64,000 nt of DNA from Sphagnum compactum (lineage: Eukaryota > Bryophyta > Sphagnopsida > Sphagnales). Numbering within the stretch: the stretch's first letter is position 1; each line of letters begins with the position of its first letter. A program made the translations under genes and the position numbers. The DNA lies in assembly GCA_965153455.1 (NCBI GenBank), contig OZ234497.1, positions 8,804,001 through 8,868,000 of the forward strand. The letters are read 5' to 3'. This document shows, in pieces, positions 25,880-38,000 of this stretch. Below the pieces are notes generated by a model that was not told the origin of the DNA, ran no database searches, and saw only the letters and a list, made by a program, of their open reading frames with translations.

Positions 25880-26475
25880 CCTAGCTACCCAACCTAGCTT
25901 ACTAGGTTAACTGCCTAACCTACTTAACTTAATTACCCAATGTTTAATAATCTAACTACTCAACTTAACTTATGTAACCTAACTACCAACCTAACTTACT
26001 AAGCCTAACTACTCAACCTATCCTACTTAGCCTAACCCCCTAAACATGAACATAGGTTGCAAGTATTAAGAATTGAACCCCTCACCTTGATGATACGAAG
26101 TTCTTACTAATGGACTACAACTTCATAAGTTAACTTTTGTGAATTTTTTAATTTGACATTTGACATTGTATATATAATAAACTTATGTAAGTAAATAAGA
26201 TGGTAATTTAATAAATAATTAAGTAGGTGACTTAATAAGTACGAGGTATTGGCCATTTAATTATTTACTAACTAACGTAAACCTAACTTACCCATGCACA
26301 CACCCAACTACCTACCATAGTAACTAGCTTAAAGTGACCACTGGTACTTAGGTACCTCCCATAGTAGGTTAGTAGGTTGGTAGGTGCCATATAGTAAGTA
26401 GGTAGGTAGTAGGTAGGTACCTATTACCTACCTACTACGTACCTTAACTATCCTACCTACCTAGATACTAAGTAA
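25880..26475. repeat. CCTAACT / GTAGGTAG simple sequence
   Basis: Degenerate 'cctaactacttaacct' runs (25893-26040), and 'gtaggtaggtacctattacc' with its inverse (about 26341-26480). The latter includes an imperfect palindrome centred near 26425. Confidence 0.65.
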
Positions 26476-26504
26476 GTAGGTAGGATGGTAAAATGTCATT
26501 TTTG

Positions 26505-26760
26505 TTTGTCCAACTTGACAAGATGTCTTATTTGACAAGAAACCCCAGTAGTCATCTTTATTGGGGATGTTTTTTTTGTTTGTCCAACTTGATGAAATGT
26601 TTCATTTGACCAGAAACCCATTGGACATCTTGACTAGGAATGTCTTTTTTGTTTGTCCAACTTGACCAAAATTATGTTCCATTTGACTAAAACCCATTAG
26701 CCATCTTGACCAAGGATATCATTTTTTGTTTGACTTGACTAAATGTTAAATTTGATAAGT
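26505..26760. repeat. Three tandem units of about 70-85 bp ('tttgtccaacttgac...')
   Basis: 'tttgtttgtccaacttga' begins units at about 26501, 26577 and 26649. Each continues with 'aaatgt..catttgac.agaaaccca..gtcatctt'. This is the inverse-complement cousin of the array at 23120-23345 and lies inside the proposed CACTA element. Confidence 0.75.
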
Positions 26761-26883
26761 AGTCAAATGGGTTATCACTAGTCAAAATGATCAATCAATA
26801 ACTACAATGTCCATTCATAAGATCGACCTCTAGTTAAAATCGACTTAGACATCTTGAAAAACAATGTTTTTCTATTAGTGAAA

Positions 26884-28079
26884 ACTAGTGGTTTCAATTA
26901 CTTTGGTGCATGTTTGCAAAACTACATCCCAAGTCAATTACAAAAACATGAGTTGAACTTGATAGAGCTTTCTCCTTTGGTTGTCAACATGATGTTTTTA
27001 TCCAAGGCAAAAACAAGAGACAAATGAATGAGGTTTTCTCACATTGATTGCCCAAAGTGGTATTATTTTAAATACATAGGTGGCACAAATAAAAAAAGTC
27101 CATGCAAATTGAATTTTGGGTTGCGTCCAAAGCTTGAAAACTTCTATAATGAAAGTGTCCAAAGCTTTGAAACATTTCTTTTTTGGGATGAAGCAAGAAC
27201 GACAATCTATCATAAAAGAAATGTTTCAAGCTTTGAATGTAATCGTAATTGATTAATGTTTTTGGTTGTTTAATGTATTTTTTCATTTGTTTGGATACTT
27301 TCAATCCATAGTTTGGATGACCTTTCAACTTCATCCATTTTAATTGGAAAACATTAGTGTGAAATTGGATAAAATTTACATGAAATTGATTTTTCCATGT
27401 GAGTGAACATGAACATTGGACTTTGATCAACAAATTTGTGAACAAATATGTTGAGTTGGTTAATGGACAAGAATTTGGCAACTAAACAATTTTACATTAG
27501 ATGAATTTGTCTTGTCACTAGACACAAACACTAAAACCCAAAAAATAGCTTGAAAATATTTTATCTTGGAATTTACTTTATAAATCTAGTACAACATCAT
27601 ATGTATGGTTGGATTTGTGAACTATCTTCACCATTAGATTTTTGGAAATGAAGTACACATGACCTCGAAATCAATGGAATTCAATACTAAAGAGATTGTT
27701 CATAGGCATACTTTCAAGTAGGTATTTTAGCACATTGATGCATATTCATATTTTCACATTTCACCATTCAACACAGTAGTGGCATTTTAGTTTGTTTGAT
27801 TAACAATGCACACATCTTGTTCACATGAGAGGACAATGCCTTAAATGTGGCAATCTTTTATTCCTAAACTATTATTAAATTCTCATGGGCATTGGAAACA
27901 TTTAGCTTCACCTTAATGTACCCCTTCATTATTGAACCCTTTATTTCACATAAACAAACTTGTTAAAGGGTAGATTTAACTCAAGTTGGTTTTTACTTTT
28001 TACTACAATAATAATTTACCTTTATTGCTTTAGGAGGATAATTCAATGTCCATCATTCTAAGATAATTTCTAATGACTT
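26884..28079. other. Intergenic with one long foldback
   Basis: No gene recognised. The foldback at 27160-27235 is listed separately. Short frames around 27000-27250 overlap the foldback and are not convincing. Confidence 0.55.
27160..27235. repeat. 76-nt foldback with 22-bp arms
   Basis: Left arm 27160-27182 (caaagctttgaaacatttct...) and right arm 27214-27235 pair over 22 bases with a single-base bulge, leaving a 31-base loop. A diverged direct copy of the left arm ('gtccaaagcttgaaaacttc') lies just upstream at 27126. It could be a MITE remnant or a small-RNA precursor. Confidence 0.75.
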
Positions 28080-28505
28080 CTTTTAGAAAATGGGTAGGTG
28101 AAAATATTCCCATTGATTTTAAGGGAAGATTTAGAGATTTTTTTAGAATGTGTGAGTAAGTTGACTTTGGAAAGATTTGGTGAAGAAATCTAGGAGAGGA
28201 TGAAGCCATGTGTGTATGGGTGGTGGGAAATCTCTTTGATTACCCTTTTATTTGGACTATGTTGGTGAGGAGTTTTCTAGAGATGTACTTGGGAAAATTT
28301 TGGAATAAAAGAGATGTGGTGTTTGGAAGAAAGTAGATTCTATTTGTGGTTTTTGCAAATGGGTGAACCCATCCTTGGATGGTACCACTAGGAATTGGAA
28401 TGGGTAAAGAACCAAAAATAACAAAATCATTTTCCTAGGCCCTTTACTTAAAATGTTTTCACAACTATATATATATTTCTCATGTTTATCAATTGCATGC
28501 ACCAA
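28080..28505 (+). pseudogene. Possible decayed coding stretch, unidentified
   Basis: One plus-strand frame reads NLGEDEAMCVWVVGNLFDYP, then WTMLVRSFLEMYLGKFWNKR and GIGMGKEPKITKSFS, with TAG stops between. The composition looks protein-like (Trp, Cys and acidic residues mixed) compared with flanking AT-rich frames. I do not recognise the family. It may be a transposon relic. Confidence 0.3.
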
Positions 28506-31500
28506 TATATGGCTTGAAATGGCCCTCTTAGAAATTGATAGCCTTAAATTTGGAAATTCATAATTAAATTATACTTATTCAATTAATTGCTTAATAAAAA
28601 CTTAAAAATAGAATGATTTCCAAATTACCTTAAGATAAAAATTCTTAAGAAAATTTTCAAATCATGTTTCAAATTTGTGTCCTTGACCAAAAAGTTAAAG
28701 GAAAGGAACCAATGTTACGTTCTTGAAACATTTTAAAAATGCAATGATTAGGAACATCAAAATACACAATATTTTTTATACTATTGAAATTTCAAAATTG
28801 ATGAAACTTAATAAATGTACTCATTATAAAAAAATATGAATTTTTTTTATTTAAATGTTTCCTATGATTTTTCAAAGTTTGATGGGTCTAGGAAAATCAA
28901 GATGTGGCGTTCCTATTGGTACCACCTAAAGATGGGCTTGCCCAAATGTATTTACTTACTATTCTTTGGATATAGAAAACTATTGCCCTTTGGATTTTTG
29001 TTTTGCATTTATTTACTATACAATAATTTCAATCATGCAAGGTAGTAGCACTTGTGGTTTTAATAGGTGAAGGCATTTTGTCCCCTTTGGGATAGTATGT
29101 AATTAAGGTAACATGTTTGAACTCTAGGATGGTAATTACCTTCCTACATTTCAATGGTTGTTTGTTTTGTTGATTTCTCTTTTGCTTACATGTTATTAAT
29201 TTTACTTTCTAGAAGCTAGTTCTGCTTAAAGGTAGGCATGTTTTAATAGATTTTTTTTTGTGCATTTTTTCCTTAACAACCTAAACTAATTTTAACTTGT
29301 GATTCTTAGGATTATGGATACACAAAACTACATTAGACCTCATGGCTGCAAGCCCATCCCCACCCATCTACCCTTTAATTCCTTTTTATTGCATTTTTTG
29401 TTTCGTTAATGTACCACATTTGCACATCCCTAGGTTTGTCAAATGACATTGGTCACAACTAAATACCTTTCAAATTTTTAATTTTGCAACATAATCCAAA
29501 CCTAGGGTCCATTATTTAATTCTCAACAAGAAAAATGGTGTTGGAGTTCTAGCATGGGATTAGTAGGAAATTTTTTAAAATTAAGTTCATGAACATGTTA
29601 AAGTACGAAAACCAAATAATAAGGTTGTTGTGGCTATAACCTTGGGCTCACGACCAAGTTGGGGCATGACAAGGGGAAGCAAGTTGAGAAAATGTCCTTA
29701 TAGTCAATCATATTTCCAAATTTTTTGGGAAGTGTAAACAAGTGAGTCCTATCACTTTGAATGAATCCTCACTTTAAAAATTGGGGGTCTTGAAGTGTCT
29801 TCAAACCTCATCCAAAATTGGGCCTTCATTAGATTGTTGGAAAATGTTCAAAGAGTAAATATCCAAAGTGGGGTTGCATTCCCTATTTGGAGATCTAAAA
29901 CACAAGTTATGGCCCCTTGAATGTTGAAAATAAAATTCAACAATTTGATTTTCGACCACTAAAAATTGTTCAATAGAAAGGTCAAATTGGCTTTCATTTG
30001 TAAACTTGATATGTTTTTTTCAAGGGCTATAACTTTTACTTTGAAACCTTTTAAATCTGAATCCATGTAAAAGAGTTTAGAACCTGCAAAATTATAGAAG
30101 TCATCAGTTAGTAATTTCAAAATTCTCATTTGGTAGTTTCGAAAATTTGTGTTGTTTTCAATGTAGTCCTTGTTTCCATTTATAAAATATATTATAAGGA
30201 ACAAAATGGTGTCTTCTCCTTAAGTTTGGGTTGTGGTGAATTTAATGAATGTGAGTTGCATGTGGCTTAAATGTGCACCATTTTGGCATCAAATTACATT
30301 AGTTGTTATTTTAAAAATTTATATAATTTGACATGTTCATGAGTTCAATTTGAAGAATTATTGTTAATCCCACCTTGGAGCTCCCATGCCCTTTTTTTGT
30401 GGAAACTAAAAAACACATTTTAGGTTTGCATTTAATTGCAAAATTTGGAATCAACAAGGTTGTTTACCCCTAATTAACATTTAATAAACCTATAAAATGT
30501 GTCAAAGGTAATTATAACATTTTGAAACCAAAATGTTACATGGGCAAATCATGAGATAACTTAAATTCATAAGACTAACCATGGCCCAAACTTAAGAAGA
30601 AACACCATTATTTTTTCTAGAGAATATTCTACAATTACTCCCCATAAAACAAATACATTTGAATGGTAACTTTTCCTAGTTTCAAAATCACTAAGCTATA
30701 TTCAAATCCTGCAACTTTGGGGGATTCATAACTGTTTCATTTGCCTCTGATTTGAAAGTTTTCAAAGGAAAACTTGTAGCCCTCAAAAAGAACTTTCAAA
30801 CCACATATCAAACTTTTTGATTTGATCTTGTAAATCATCATTTAAGTAACTAGGAATCACATTGGAAGTTTGATCCTTGACCTTATAAATGGTCACATAG
30901 CTTCTATTATACACCTTTATTTTGGAATATTTTGGAATGAATCTAATGAGGATAAAATGCTCAAAAAAAATTGTTAAACATTTGTAACCAATGTTTTTAC
31001 TACTTAACTAGACTTTTAAATGGATGTAAAAGGATTTGAAAATGACACAATTTTGAGATGATTTTTAAAACATATATTTAAATAATAATGTAATGCAACA
31101 TATTTTTGGGTCAAAAATATTTTTCATATTTTTTGCAACTTACAAATGAAATATTCTTAATGTATCCGAAGAATATTTCAAAATAAGTAGTCATTTAAGT
31201 TCTTACTCAGGGTGCACCCTTGGTTCATTCTTTTGTGAATATATTAAAAAACTTTCAATTTTGTTTTAAAAAATGGCTTTGATGTTAGTTTTGATTCTTA
31301 AAAGTAAATTAGAATGATCCTAATTTTGATTCCACACAAATGGAACTAAGAATCTTGTTTCAAATTTGATTTCAAAAAAATAAAATAATTTTGGTTCCAT
31401 TTTTGGTTCAATCAAAAAATCAAACCCAAATTTGGTCTACTTTTAAAAAACTAAACCAACAATATTTTAAAACTAATTGTCAACCTTTAGTTAAGACTTA

Positions 31501-34500
31501 GTTTTAATCTTTCTTTTCAAAAACATTTTGTTTCAAAAAATCTCAATTTTGGTTTTACGCTTAAATAAAATCCAAAATTAATTTTAAATTTGGTTTTCTT
31601 TTAAAAAATGGGTTGAGTTTAAGTTTTGGTTTTGGATTTTAAAAACAAATTCTAATTTTAATTTTCCAAAATTAAAGTTCTAGTTTTAGTGGGTATTTAG
31701 TTTGGTTTTTAATAACCAAAAGTAGAATTAGTAATTTTAATTAACCCACCAAACTAAATACCTTCACAACATTGGTTTCTTTTTTATTTATCCAAAAGAT
31801 TACAGACCCAATCAAATTTAAAACCTTTTTTTAATTCATTTGAATTTATTGACATTCAATTGCTTGCCTTAGTTGTTGACTTGTGGGCTTGAACTAGTGT
31901 GCTTTTGGAACATTTATATCACCAATTTTGTCTTAAAGATTTTATAATGACTTGTATTTTAACTTTGTTTTCATATTACACCAAGGCATTTTCATTAACA
32001 TGTTGTGCACGTCCTTGAATTTAGTTCATCTATTGGCTATGACCAAGTTTTGTAATGGAGTTCATTAAATCACTATGGGCTAGGGGGGACATTATATTGC
32101 TTCAGTTGTTGCACCTTGTCCTTTCTATTCCATGATTCCTTGTTGAAAACACTTCACCACCCCCACCAAGTTAGAGTTGACATTAAACATGAAGATGTGA
32201 AGTAGTTTTCATAGAATTTGGTGTGCTTTGATCTCTATCTTAAATGGGTGATCTTGTAAGTCGATATGACAAATGCATTCAACATGGTGTCATGATGTGT
32301 GATGTTTGAGGAGTTACATATTATTGGAGGTGAGATTATTCAATTCAATTTTTTTGTTTGCAAAATTTATGGACTAAAATTTAGGATATATTTTATATTA
32401 TGTAGTCACCATAATTCAAAGGGTGAAGTCATTATCATCCCCTCAACCATCCAAGTTCTAATCAAGGCAATTGCTTTGTGAGATTCTATTTGCTCTAACC
32501 CAAGTTAGATGTCTTTAAATTTCATAATGGTTCATAATGGTTCATGTTTATTCCCCACCACTAATGACAACATTCACATTTTAGGTCCTCTTCATTGGCT
32601 TTTGTAATATTTGAATATTGAACTTCCCAAATTAATGTGATTGATATTTTGGTGCACAATTACATTGATGTGTTGTTTGGTCCTTGTTGGGTTAATGATG
32701 CACCCCTAGGTTTGTTAAATGGTATTGTAGGTTAAAAACCTTTTATTAAAAACCCCAGGTTTACAATGAAGTGCAAACCCAAAGAATGCTCCATAGTTTG
32801 AAAAGAGAAATGAGGGTGAAAACTTGAGGACGGGATTAAGGATGAATTCACAAGTAAGAGGTTCAAGGTGAGATCAACATGCATGAATATAAAAAGAATG
32901 TGATTAGTGCAAGTTGGGCCCAAAATGGTGCATGGGCGAGCCAAATTCACAAGGCACACCATGACCTAGACTATGAGAGGAATCACCACCTCTTTTCCTA
33001 TAGTACATTATGTGATCACTAGTAGTGGGGTTACATCAAAGTGTTAAAAAATCATGGGACTCTCAGAAGAAAATCCCAAAAAATATTTATTTTGCTAAGT
33101 TATTCATGAGTATTACAACATTTTAGGTTTACATAACTTTTTCATAAGAGCTTTGATTGAGGAAGTCACATAAAAAAATTGTAACCTTTGAAAAAACCTT
33201 TCCAAAGCCATATCACATGTGCTTAATTGGAAGGTCATTTGATCCATGTTTCTCAAATTATAATGGTCGATGTCAAATTGCCAATTTGATTCCTAATCAC
33301 ACATTTGGCCAAATGCTTAACTTACAACTCCAAATGCAAAATTTATAAATCCAATTTTGAAATCTAAATTTCAAAACCTTTTCAATTGTATATTGGGGGC
33401 CCAATTTGGACCATGTAAACTTATTACTTGCACACTTTCTTAAATATTTGGGGTCCAACCACATTATTAGGAGCCACATGTGCCCCCTTAGACCATTGCT
33501 TTATTCTTAGAATATTTTGGATTATTTTTAATTCGTCTTTAAAAAAATTAAAAATTAAATTAAAAAAAAATTATGTTAAGGTGTAAATTAAAAAGTATCC
33601 CAAATATGTCATTAAAAAATATTTTCAAATTGTTCTTTTAGTGTCAAAATTATTTTAAAGATGCTTTTATACAACTTTTAAGTAGTGGTTACAAAAGGTT
33701 AAAAGTCCTTATACGTATTTTCATTCATTATATTGATTCCAATTTTTTATGATATGTACATAATGTATTCACAATAACATTTTATAATAAATTATTCTTT
33801 TTTAAATTATTAATTACAATCCAAAGTTCAAAAAATTAAGTAGCGGTTATGATTGCTTTTGGTACATGTTAGTATGATTGCACCCTTTGAAACTTTTTAG
33901 GATTATAAGTCCCAAAGTGTTTCTCACTTGTGATTATTTTGGATTCCCTTGCATTTTCTGACATTTGTGTGAATGTTTTAAAGTCCTAACAGACTGTCAT
34001 GGCCCACTCCCATTTTCATGCTTTTGCTTTGATCACAACAATCTATGTACCTCACGTTTTAGCTCTACCAACTTTGCTTAATGCCCCTTCCAATGATAAA
34101 GTTTTGAGTGTCCCAATGTGATCCGTTTTATTCATTTCTTCTTTCATATAGGATTCCTTAATAGAAAATGTTAAACATGTTGATGGCTTGATTCATAGGA
34201 TGGGTGATATATATATATAATTTTAGGATAATTTGGTGTTTTATGTAATGCTTATCATACTTATTTTGATGCATCCTTCTTATTTATAAAATTACGAAAC
34301 TTCTTATATCCTTTGACGTAGTATTTTTCAAATGCTTAACATCTTATCAATCCAAGGCCTTTTGATGGTCAAAAAATAAAATCATAACTTGTCATTAAAC
34401 TTCTAACTTTATATGAAGGGATTGTTGTTGGTCCCCCAATTCAATATTTTTAAGGAGTTGGGCACATGTTATTTCTTCTCTAGTTTCATGTTATTTTTAA

Positions 34501-36420
34501 AACTAATGTTCTTCCTTGTGAAAAACTCTATTTCACATCCATATTATCACCCTTTCTTTTTAATAACAATTGACACTTGAAAGTAGGTTGTGACCTCCCA
34601 CTTTTGAACAACCCATCAAAAAATTGATCAAACACATGCAAGATTCTATTTTAGAACATTTGTACCATCACACCTTTTTTAAACATTGTTTCAAATGAGA
34701 TGGTTAATGTCGTCCAAGTTCACTTCATTTCATGCTTAAGCCTAGGCTCAAAAGCATAGCTTATAACTTGAGTTGTTTTATTCATGTTTTGCCTATCATG
34801 GATAATTTCTCCATTACTTTACAAATTTTCTTTGGATTGGTACATCTCTTAAGCATAGGCCTACCTCCTTTATGTATTCAACCATTGACCCATTGCATAT
34901 TCATGTGTTTATTATGATGTGACCATTGTAGCAAATATATCTAGAAATTATTATGCTCATGATGCCTTTGTAATGATTGGAACAAACTCTTTAGTTCAAT
35001 TTGATTTAAAAGCAATTGCATGTTTTTATTTCTTCACATTTTAGAAATTTAGATTGTGCATTGATAAGTTATCTTGTATAAAGATGGGGTGCACGCCCTT
35101 GAAGCATTGTCTTTGTTGATCCACATTTGAAAATGTTTTGTCCCACACAATTTCTACCCATGGTTTTGCATATGTAGCCTAAATGAAGGAATGGAGTTAC
35201 CAAGATTGGCATCAAGGAGATTAAATCCTCCCCCCAAGAGCAATAGAAATTTTAGAGCATTTTGATTGTACACTCAAATATATGACAATTTTTTATGTAT
35301 TTGTGTCAATATGCATGAGGCATGAAAGGTCCAAAAGGGTTATGTGTTGCCTCAAGATGTCCATGGCTTGCTTGTGGACCCCTTGCCCATTTACAAGTCA
35401 AATATCTTGTATGATGAAGGAAGGAAGATGAAGAATGATTTCTAGTATAGTTCTGAATCATTCACATTTCAATTTTAGGCCCCATTTTCACTAAGGTTGA
35501 GAGCCATTTTCTCATGCTATTAAAAAAACAATGATTGGATAAAAATCAGATGAGAGTCAAAGTTCATTTTACCAATGGTATTGGGGACCTTTAAGGGCCC
35601 TTAAAATTGAAGATGAATGAAACGTACACTTAAAATTTCACATGGTAGCATAAAGAATTTTTAAAAATCTTGAGTCTCCTAGAATTTTCATTTGACCCAC
35701 CTCAATGACATGGGCTTAACAAATTTCACAAAGAGACCGTGAAACAAAATATTATTATTGATTAGTAGAGTATATAAATATATGTTTAGAAAGGATAAGT
35801 TTGGGGTGGATTTTGAATACTTAAAAAAAAATTGTTTATTCTATAGATTATCTAGAGGTCATTTGAATTTCTTTCACATCTCTACCACATGCATGCCAAT
35901 CACACCTCCATACTTTCACCCATGCTACAAAGTTGTTTTTATTAGAGATAAGGGCAACTTTTTGATTTTCCCCTTGCTTGTTACCAAGGTCCCTCAACTA
36001 CGTGGAGTTTGACTTTACATTAAAGTGGACAAACCTAGCACCTAGCCCCCTCAAAATTCCCCTGGATTTTCAGGCTTGGTAGCTATTGGGATAAGAAAAA
36101 TGGTGTCTAAATTTCATGGTCCATGGGCCCTCAACCCTCTTGTAAAAGAGGCCTTATTAATTAAGTCCATACCATGTCATTCTTCTTCACATTTTGCGAG
36201 GAATAAAGTCTTGCTGCATTATTATAATTATAATTAATGATAAGAATCACCTCACATAGTCAAGGTGGTTCATAACTTTAGAGGGGCAAATATGGGGGTA
36301 CAAAGAAACATGGTTCATACAATTTGGATGAGCAAAAGTATGAACCACATTTGGGTATACAAATGTTAACTACTTGAGGTCATGAGTATGAACCACAATT
36401 TGAGATATAGTAGAGTTTTC
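28506..36420. other. Long AT-rich intergenic stretch, no gene recognised
   Basis: Nearly 8 kb without a recognisable coding frame. It holds a low-complexity 'ttttggtttt/aaaattaa' zone (31230-31740) with a 14-bp inverted repeat (31692-31705 and 31749-31762), a short TA run (34206-34220), and many A/T tracts. Nothing else could be supported. Confidence 0.6.
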
Positions 36421-36421
36421 G

Positions 36422-36580
36422 GTAATGCTCAAGGTTTGTTCGAGAGTGATTATAGTAGTTGTACAGGTAGGAGCAGTGAAAATATATGTAGCAGCAGTGG
36501 AGGTGCTGAGGAAAAAGGAAAGAGGGGGTCAAAACAGGATGAAACTGGTGTTTTCCTAACTTGACTGAAAACTCTGGTAT
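36422..36580 (+). repeat. Dispersed repeat, copy A (upstream of the phosphatase gene)
   Basis: Shares 'tatagtagttgtacaggtag', 'gagcagtgaaaatat', 'gtagcagcagtggagg' and 'ggaaagag...ggatgaaact', then 'gtgttttcct', with copy B at 45083-45350 in the same orientation. Copy A lacks an internal block of about 120 bp present in copy B. Confidence 0.8.
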
Positions 36581-38000
36581 GTACAATTAAAGACGAGATC
36601 ATACTTTTTTTTTGGGCCCTTGCAGACTACAAGTCAAAAGGAAGAAGAAAAAGGGGGAAAAAAAAAAGTGACAAAGAACTGCTCTAAAATGGTTGCCAAA
36701 AGACAGAGCACAAATTCCTAGCATATCCCCCCTTGACAGAAAGGGGTATACAGAATCTAGATAGCATATCCCCTTCAAACCCTTTCACACAAAGAAGGCC
36801 AACAGAACGGTCCTAGTCAGATTCCCTGAAAGCACAAAGGAATCTGTACTTTAGTACCTGCTGCTGCGGCAGAGGGTGGGTTCCTGGATCGATCCCTCTC
36901 ACAAGTGTCGTGCATGTGGTGTGGCTCCCACAAAGTAAGTGCATTGCCGGAGGAGTCTTCAGTCGTCAAGTCGTCAGTGTTCAGTTGTGAAGAAATTAGT
37001 CACACAGGGAAATGGTCCCAGAAGATACCAGCTGGATGCCTGGGCCATACGGAGGATGTAGGCGTGAAGATGAGAGAGAGAGAGAGGGAGAGAGAGAGAA
37101 AGAGACAAACACACACAAACAGATTGTGGTGGTGGTGTTTGGGATTTCGGAAGGACTTCGTTCCGAGGGGGTGTTGATTCTGTAGTCATCGAGTAGCATA
37201 TGCTTTTAGAGGATAAGGGGTTGTGGATCAAGGATCGATCGGTCTTCTGTTGCGCAAGAGTCATGATTGACAGGGAATGTACCAATTTGCCAGATTCCTG
37301 CAGCAAGCTGCAAAGTTTCCGTGAAGTCGCGCGGGTATTGCGCGTGGGCATCACCTGCCACAACCAAGAAGGTGGCGGGTTTGGAGATTTGACCAGATCA
37401 GAATACTGCTGCTTTTTTCTGCAAGTGTCTGCAGGTGCTTCCGGGATGCTCTCTAGGTATCTGCCTCTTAAGCTAGCAGTGCCTTCTGCAAATCAGCGGT
37501 TTAACCCATTCCTCTTCCCCCCTCCGGCCTCCCCAATCCTTTTTGCAGGACAAGCTGCTGCTACTCCGGGCTGCACACAACGGTACAGTTCAGATGCTTG
37601 ATGTCTAGTACTACTTCTCCAAAAGTCGAGCTCTGATCTTATAGCCTGATCTGTCCATTGAGTCTCTGCAACTTTTGGAGAGAACATGATATTCATGTAT
37701 CATATTTGAAGCTGTGATTAGAAATTCACGAAGAATGTATTGTGTTAGAACTGGCACTCTCAATTGATTTGTTTTATAAATTTCACCAGCTGCATGCTAC
37801 ACCTGATATTCCCTAGACTACTGAATCTGCAGCTGAATTAACAAGTGTGGCCAGCTGAATGGTTTGATCAATTTGAGACTCCAACAGCTCAGCTAATTTG
37901 TGGTTCAGAATTGAGTTCGGAAACTGTGCACTAGAGTTCTTTCACGATCAATTGGTTGGTTTGAATGTAATTTATGTTTGTTGCTGCAGCAGGCCCGACG
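36581..38000 (+). promoter_or_regulatory. Upstream region of the phosphatase gene
   Basis: This 1.4-kb stretch is less AT-rich than the intergenic DNA before it and should hold the promoter and 5' leader. It contains a GA/GAGA tract (37071-37108), which is common in plant promoters and leaders. A good splice acceptor, 'ttgttgctgcag', ends at about 37989, only 11 bases before the chosen ATG, so a leader intron is likely. No TATA box could be singled out with confidence. Confidence 0.4.

Larger units (their letters stand above)
25653..26880. mobile_element. Non-autonomous CACTA (EnSpm-type) element with AAA target duplication
   Basis: Left terminus CACTAGTAGAAAACTTGG starts at 25653. The right terminus, read inverted from 26880, is CACTAATAGAAAAACATTG, so the first 13 bases agree except one. 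CACTA elements duplicate 3 bp of target. Here AAA lies on both sides (25650-25652 and 26881-26883). Plant CACTA ends typically start CACTA followed by A-rich sequence, which fits. The 1228-bp interior has no transposase. It contains ACCTA/GTAGG-rich simple sequence and a tandem array (26505-26760) near the right end that may act as subterminal repeats. 'gatgtccattgtaat' near the left end has a related copy 'acaatgtccattcat' near the right end. Confidence 0.75.

Noticed and set aside
36974-37601. Open frames upstream of the phosphatase gene as a separate gene or coding first exon
   Set aside because: They are driven by GA/CT low complexity, lack homology to the family, and the signal peptide already starts at 38001.
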